Shown here piece by piece: positions 60,273 to 64,000 of a stretch of DNA of 64,000 bases; the stretch's first letter is position 1; the number at the start of each line of letters is the position of its first letter. The notes below the pieces were generated by a model. It did no database searches. It was not told the origin of the DNA and saw only the letters and a list, made by a program, of their open reading frames with translations. The translations under genes were made by a program, and so were the position numbers. Source of the DNA: Lysobacter capsici (GTDB lineage Bacteria; Pseudomonadota; Gammaproteobacteria; Xanthomonadales; Xanthomonadaceae); the NCBI RefSeq assembly GCF_014779555.2, contig NZ_CP094357.1, positions 310,001 to 374,000 on the forward strand, in the 5' to 3' direction.

Positions 60273-62336
60273 ATGAGCTTGCCTTCGAGTGCTTTTACGA
60301 TCCTCACCCTGGTCGGGTTGGGCGTCCTGATCGTGTTCGTCCTGCTGATGATGTTCAAGGCGTTCTACATCAAGGTCCCGCAGGGCACCGCGCTCATCGT
60401 CAACGACATGTCGTCCACGCCCAAGGTGCATTTCACCGGCGCGCTGGTGTACCCGGTGATCTACAAGAAGGAGTTCATGAAGATCTCCTTGATCACCCTG
60501 GAAGTCGACCGGCGGGCCAAGGACGGGTTGATCTGCAAGGACAACATGCGCGCCGACATCACCGTCGCGTTCTACCTGCGGGTCAACGAGACCCAGCAGG
60601 ACGTGCTCAAGGTCGCCAAGGCGATCGGCGTGGACCGCGCCTCCGACCGCACCGCGGTCAACGAGCTGTTCAACGCCAAGTTCTCCGAGGCGCTCAAGAC
60701 CGTCGGCAAGCAGATCGACTTCGTCAAGCTGTTCGAGAACCGCCAGGAATTCCGCGACCGCATCATCGAGGTGATCGGCAACGACCTCAACGGCTACATC
60801 CTCGAGGACGTCGCGATCGACTACCTGGAGCAGACGCCCAAGTCGTCGCTGGATCCGACCAACATCCTCGACGCCGAAGGCATCCGCAAGATCACCGAGC
60901 TGACCGCGGCGCAGAACGTGATCACCAACGAGCTCGAGCGCAACGAGCAGCTGGCGATCACCAAGAAGAACGTCGAGACCCGCGAAGCCATGCTCGCGCT
61001 CGAACGCCAGCAGGCTGACGCCGAGGCGCGGCAGAAGCGCGAGATCCAGACCATCCAGGCGCGCGAACAGGCCGAGACCGCCAAGGTCCAGGAAGAAGAG
61101 CGGCTCAAGTCGGAGAACGCGCGCATCTCGGTGCAGGAGCAGCTCGACATCCGCGAGGAGAACCGTCAGCGCGAAGTCGAAGTGGCGCAGCAGAACCGCC
61201 AGCGCGCGGTGGTGATCGAGGTCGAGAAGGTCACCCGCGCCAAGGATCTGGAAATCGTCGCGCGCGAACGCGAGGTCGAGCTCAACCGGATCGAGAAGGA
61301 AAAGGCGCTGGAGGAACAGCGCAAGGAAATCGCCAACGTGATCCGCGACCGGATCGCGGTCGAGAAGACCGTGGCGCAGGAGGAAGAGCGGATCAAGGAA
61401 GTGCGCCAGGTCTCCGAGGCCGACCGCGCCAAGCAGGTCATGGTGCTGCACGCGCAGGCCAAGGCCGAGGAAGAGATGGTGCGCCAGGTCAAGCAGGCCG
61501 AGGCCGACGAGACCGCGTCCAAGCACAAGGCGGTGGAGATCACCACCTTGGCGCAGGCCGAGCTGGAATCGGCCGGCAAGCAGTCCGAAGCCAAGAAGAA
61601 GATGGCCGAAGGCATCGAGGCCGAGCGCGCGGCGCCGGGCCTGGCCGATGCGCGGGTGCGCGAGATCACCGCCGCGGCGATCGAGAAGGAAGGCATGGCC
61701 AAGGCCCGCGTGGTCGCCGAGACCATGGGCGCGGAAGCCAAGGGCGAGCAGGAAAAGGGCATGGCGCAGGCGCGGGTGATGGAAGCCCAGGCCGACGCCA
61801 AGCAGAAGCTCGGCCTGTCCGACGCCAAGGTGCTGGAAGAAAACCTGTTCGCGCAGGCGCGCGGCGAAGAGCAGCTGGGTTCGGCCAAGGCCAAGGCCAA
61901 CCGCGACCTGGGCATGTCGGAAGCCGACGTGCTGCTGCAGAAGCTCAAGTCCGAAGCCGAGGGCCTGTCGCAGAAGTTCGGCGCGCTCGATTCGCTCAGC
62001 GACCAGTCGCGCGCGCATGAAGAGTTCCGCATGCAGCTGGAGAAGAACTTCGAGCAGGCCATCGCCGGCATCGACGCCAACAAGGAAGTGGCGAAGGAAC
62101 AGGCCGACGTGCTGGCCGCCGCGCTCAGCAAGGCCAACATCGACATCGTCGGCGGCGAAGGCGCGTTCTTCGATTCCTTCGCCAAGGCGCTGTCGGTCGG
62201 CAAGGCGATCGAAGGCGTGGCCGGCAAGAGCCCGATCGTGCAGGACGTGCTGCAGCGTCTGCTCAGCAAGTCCGACGACAAGAGCGCGAGCAAGGGCGAC
62301 GGCAAGCCCGCCGGCGAGACCGCGCTGGATTCCTGA
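60273..62336 (+). CDS. yqiK: Flotillin-like protein YqiK
   Basis: A 687-residue flotillin. One N-terminal membrane anchor (TILTLVGLGVLIVFVLLMMF), then a SPFH/band-7 domain (KVPQGTALIVNDMSSTPKVH, DNMRADITVAFYLRVNETQQ), then a very long Glu/Ala/Lys coiled coil (roughly 230-590) and a helical C-terminus (FFDSFAKALSVGKAIEGVAG). It organises membrane microdomains. AGGGAGATG ribosome site. Together with YqiJ and PspA it forms a membrane-integrity module. Confidence 0.92.
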   Translation: MSLPSSAFTILTLVGLGVLIVFVLLMMFKAFYIKVPQGTALIVNDMSSTPKVHFTGALVYPVIYKKEFMKISLITLEVDRRAKDGLICKDNMRADITVAFYLRVNETQQDVLKVAKAIGVDRASDRTAVNELFNAKFSEALKTVGKQIDFVKLFENRQEFRDRIIEVIGNDLNGYILEDVAIDYLEQTPKSSLDPTNILDAEGIRKITELTAAQNVITNELERNEQLAITKKNVETREAMLALERQQADAEARQKREIQTIQAREQAETAKVQEEERLKSENARISVQEQLDIREENRQREVEVAQQNRQRAVVIEVEKVTRAKDLEIVAREREVELNRIEKEKALEEQRKEIANVIRDRIAVEKTVAQEEERIKEVRQVSEADRAKQVMVLHAQAKAEEEMVRQVKQAEADETASKHKAVEITTLAQAELESAGKQSEAKKKMAEGIEAERAAPGLADARVREITAAAIEKEGMAKARVVAETMGAEAKGEQEKGMAQARVMEAQADAKQKLGLSDAKVLEENLFAQARGEEQLGSAKAKANRDLGMSEADVLLQKLKSEAEGLSQKFGALDSLSDQSRAHEEFRMQLEKNFEQAIAGIDANKEVAKEQADVLAAALSKANIDIVGGEGAFFDSFAKALSVGKAIEGVAGKSPIVQDVLQRLLSKSDDKSASKGDGKPAGETALDS

Positions 62337-62445
62337 GCGCGCGCCTGACCCAGGGAATGCGCCGCCGCTCGCGGCGGCGCATCGGATTGACGTCCGCGGC
62401 GCAAGCGTTTCGCGCCGCGGGCAGGACCGGTAGGACGAACCACTG

Positions 62446-64000
62446 ATGGCCGACACCAAGCCGACCGCTTCCACGCCGAACACCGGCGCGGGCGACATTT
62501 CCAACGACAGCGCGAAGGCGGCCGCTCACGCGGCGGTCGATCAGGCCGTCGCCCAGGGCGGCGCGTACGAGGTGCTGAGCAAGCGGCTGAGCGAACAGGG
62601 CCTGCGCTTGCGCGGCATCGCGCAGGGGCTGAACCAGCAGCGCCTGAGCGAGTTCGGCAGCAGCCAGATGGAGGTGATCGGGCGGTTCCGCATCCGCACC
62701 GAGAACAACTGCGTCGCCCGCGACATCGTGCAGGTCGGCGATCTGTTGCTGTTCGGCTACAACGTGTTCATGGGGTTGAAGAAAGAGACCGTCGTCGCCG
62801 ACGTGTTCTCGCTGTACAAGCTGGTGCAGGGGCCGGAAGGCTACGACGTCACCCCGGTCGAGCTGAAGGGCAGTTTCCTGGGCATCGACAGCTTCGCTCA
62901 GGACTTCCGCGAGCTGTACGCGTACTACAAGCACACCCGCCTGATCCAGCTGATCGTGCGCGACGGCAAGCTGCTGGCCGCGTTCCAGATCGGCGAGCGC
63001 ATCACCGACCTGCGCGTGTTCCGCTGGTCGGTCTCGCCCAGCGGCGAAGTGCGCTACATCGACAACCGCGGCGAGCGCGACATCGCGCTGCCTGCGCCGT
63101 TCGATTTCGAATGGACCCGCGCGACCCGCGAGATGGTGGTCAACGGCCGCCATCCGCATTTGAACATTCTCGACAGCGTGTTCGTCGAGACCGTCAACGG
63201 CGATCTCACCATCAAGGTCGAGAACAACACCGAGGACGGCAAGGGCATTTACCGCGAACCGGTCGAGGACAAGACCCAGTCGCTGGACGATGCGCAGGTC
63301 GATTTCGCCAAGGTCGGCAGCCTGATCCTGCTCAAGATCCTGCCGTATCGCGAGGAGCAGTGGCGCTACCTCGTGTTCAACACGCTGACCCGTAAGGTGC
63401 TGCGCCAGGATGCGATCGGCCTGGCTTGCATCCAGTTGCCCGAGGACCACGGCATCATCTTCCCGGGCGGGTACTACCTGCAAAACGGCGAGCACAAGAG
63501 CTTCGACCAGTCGATGGACGGCATGCGCTACAAGCGCAGCATCCGTTCGCCCAACGGCGAGGACGTGCTGTACCTGTTCTACGAGCCCGAACAGGGCCGC
63601 ACCGCGATGTTCACCTACAACATGATCGAGCGGCGCCTGCAGACGCCGATCTTCGGTCACGGCTATGCGCGCCTGGACGACGGGCGCATGGTGATCTTCG
63701 CCACCGAAAGCGACGAGCCGACCCGCGTGCATCCCATGCAGGTCTGGCAGACGCCGTACTACAGCGACGAATACGCGGCCAAGCAGCCGGCCGGCAACAG
63801 CTTCATGGGCAAGATCGGCAACGCCGAGCTGGTCCGCGGCGTGTCCGAGCTGATGAGCCTGTCGCGCGAGATCGAGGCCACCGAGGTCTCGGCCAAGCGT
63901 TACGGCCTGCTCGCGCAGAACACCCGGCGCCTGTTCGACGCGCATCACTGGCTGTCGGATCCGAACTGCGGCGAGACCGCGCCGCTGTTGCGCGAGATCG
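62446..64000 (+). CDS. N-terminal part of a large protein of the type annotated as DNA repair ATPase (runs off window)
   Basis: The frame starts at ATG 62446 (MADTKPTASTPNTGAGDISN...) and is open for 518 codons to the window end. Many proteobacteria encode a very large AAA+-type protein next to YqiK/PspA, annotated DNA repair ATPase, with a beta-propeller-like N-terminus; this fits in place and style (RIRTENNCVARDIVQVGDLL, EIGRRI-free but repeated FRWSVSPSGEVRYIDNRGER, YLFYEPEQGRTAMFTYNMIE). No Walker motifs lie in the visible part, so the ATPase part would be downstream. Real function unknown; a role in membrane or envelope stress is suggested by its neighbours. Confidence 0.75.
   Translation, partial: MADTKPTASTPNTGAGDISNDSAKAAAHAAVDQAVAQGGAYEVLSKRLSEQGLRLRGIAQGLNQQRLSEFGSSQMEVIGRFRIRTENNCVARDIVQVGDLLLFGYNVFMGLKKETVVADVFSLYKLVQGPEGYDVTPVELKGSFLGIDSFAQDFRELYAYYKHTRLIQLIVRDGKLLAAFQIGERITDLRVFRWSVSPSGEVRYIDNRGERDIALPAPFDFEWTRATREMVVNGRHPHLNILDSVFVETVNGDLTIKVENNTEDGKGIYREPVEDKTQSLDDAQVDFAKVGSLILLKILPYREEQWRYLVFNTLTRKVLRQDAIGLACIQLPEDHGIIFPGGYYLQNGEHKSFDQSMDGMRYKRSIRSPNGEDVLYLFYEPEQGRTAMFTYNMIERRLQTPIFGHGYARLDDGRMVIFATESDEPTRVHPMQVWQTPYYSDEYAAKQPAGNSFMGKIGNAELVRGVSELMSLSREIEATEVSAKRYGLLAQNTRRLFDAHHWLSDPNCGETAPLLREI

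Noticed and set aside
62263-63948. A 561-codon minus-strand frame at the right end
   Set aside because: The plus-strand frame from 62446 has normal composition and fits the operon, whereas the minus frame is rich in Arg/Ala/His/Gln and crosses the yqiK stop region.

Overview
This window looks like chromosomal DNA of a Lysobacter-type member of the Xanthomonadaceae. The base composition is very GC-rich and antisense ORFs are long. The gene set is typical of the family: oleA, an Ax21-like outer membrane protein, yibN-secB-gpsA, hemD-hemX-hemY and an XVIPCD-type type IV secretion effector. Intergenic regions carry the palindromic repeats common in xanthomonads. The genus is an inference from gene content; no rRNA or tRNA gene is visible.

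Layout. (1) About 1-9.1 kb is a lower-GC, decaying Rhs/polymorphic-toxin island. Rhs core fragments, displaced toxin tips and small putative immunity genes alternate, and a GGGGTCAGAGTGGAC palindrome stands directly in front of four of the tips. (2) About 9.6-26.3 kb is a housekeeping and accessory stretch: two small membrane or secreted proteins, ntrB-ntrC, lipoprotein Cu/Zn superoxide dismutase, a GNAT, a fadI-type thiolase, a sulfatase, a T4SS effector/immunity pair and a CocE-type hydrolase. (3) About 26.5-27.2 kb is a 0.68-kb imperfect palindrome. (4) About 27.3-37.4 kb holds hemD-hemX-hemY, a thioesterase, yibN-secB-gpsA, an Ax21-like barrel, a 2OG oxygenase and a putative peptidoglycan amidase. 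(5) About 37.6-51.4 kb is one long co-directional locus. It starts behind a near-consensus Zur-like palindrome and ends at a strong terminator: TonB receptor, ABC ATPase, two DUF3526-type permeases, second TonB receptor, PduX-like GHMP kinase, cysteine-synthase-like PLP enzyme, ATP-grasp ligase, DUF364-like protein and MFS exporter. (6) About 51.4-57.8 kb holds trmL, a double-domain M16 peptidase, a small lipoprotein and oleA. (7) About 58-64 kb is a membrane-stress module: YjfI, PspA, YqiJ with a His/Gly-rich insert, the flotillin YqiK, and the start of a very large protein resembling those annotated as DNA repair ATPase.

The most interesting system is region 5. A kinase that could make O-phospho-Ser/Thr, a beta-replacement PLP enzyme and an ATP-grasp ligase form a compact pathway to a small diamino-acid-containing molecule. 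The MFS protein could export it, and the TonB receptors could bring back the metal complex. With the Zur-like operator, the best reading is an unrecognised zinc-responsive metallophore (zincophore) locus. The product, the metal and the regulator are inferred, not shown. Second in interest is the toxin/immunity cassette array with palindromes at the cassette junctions.
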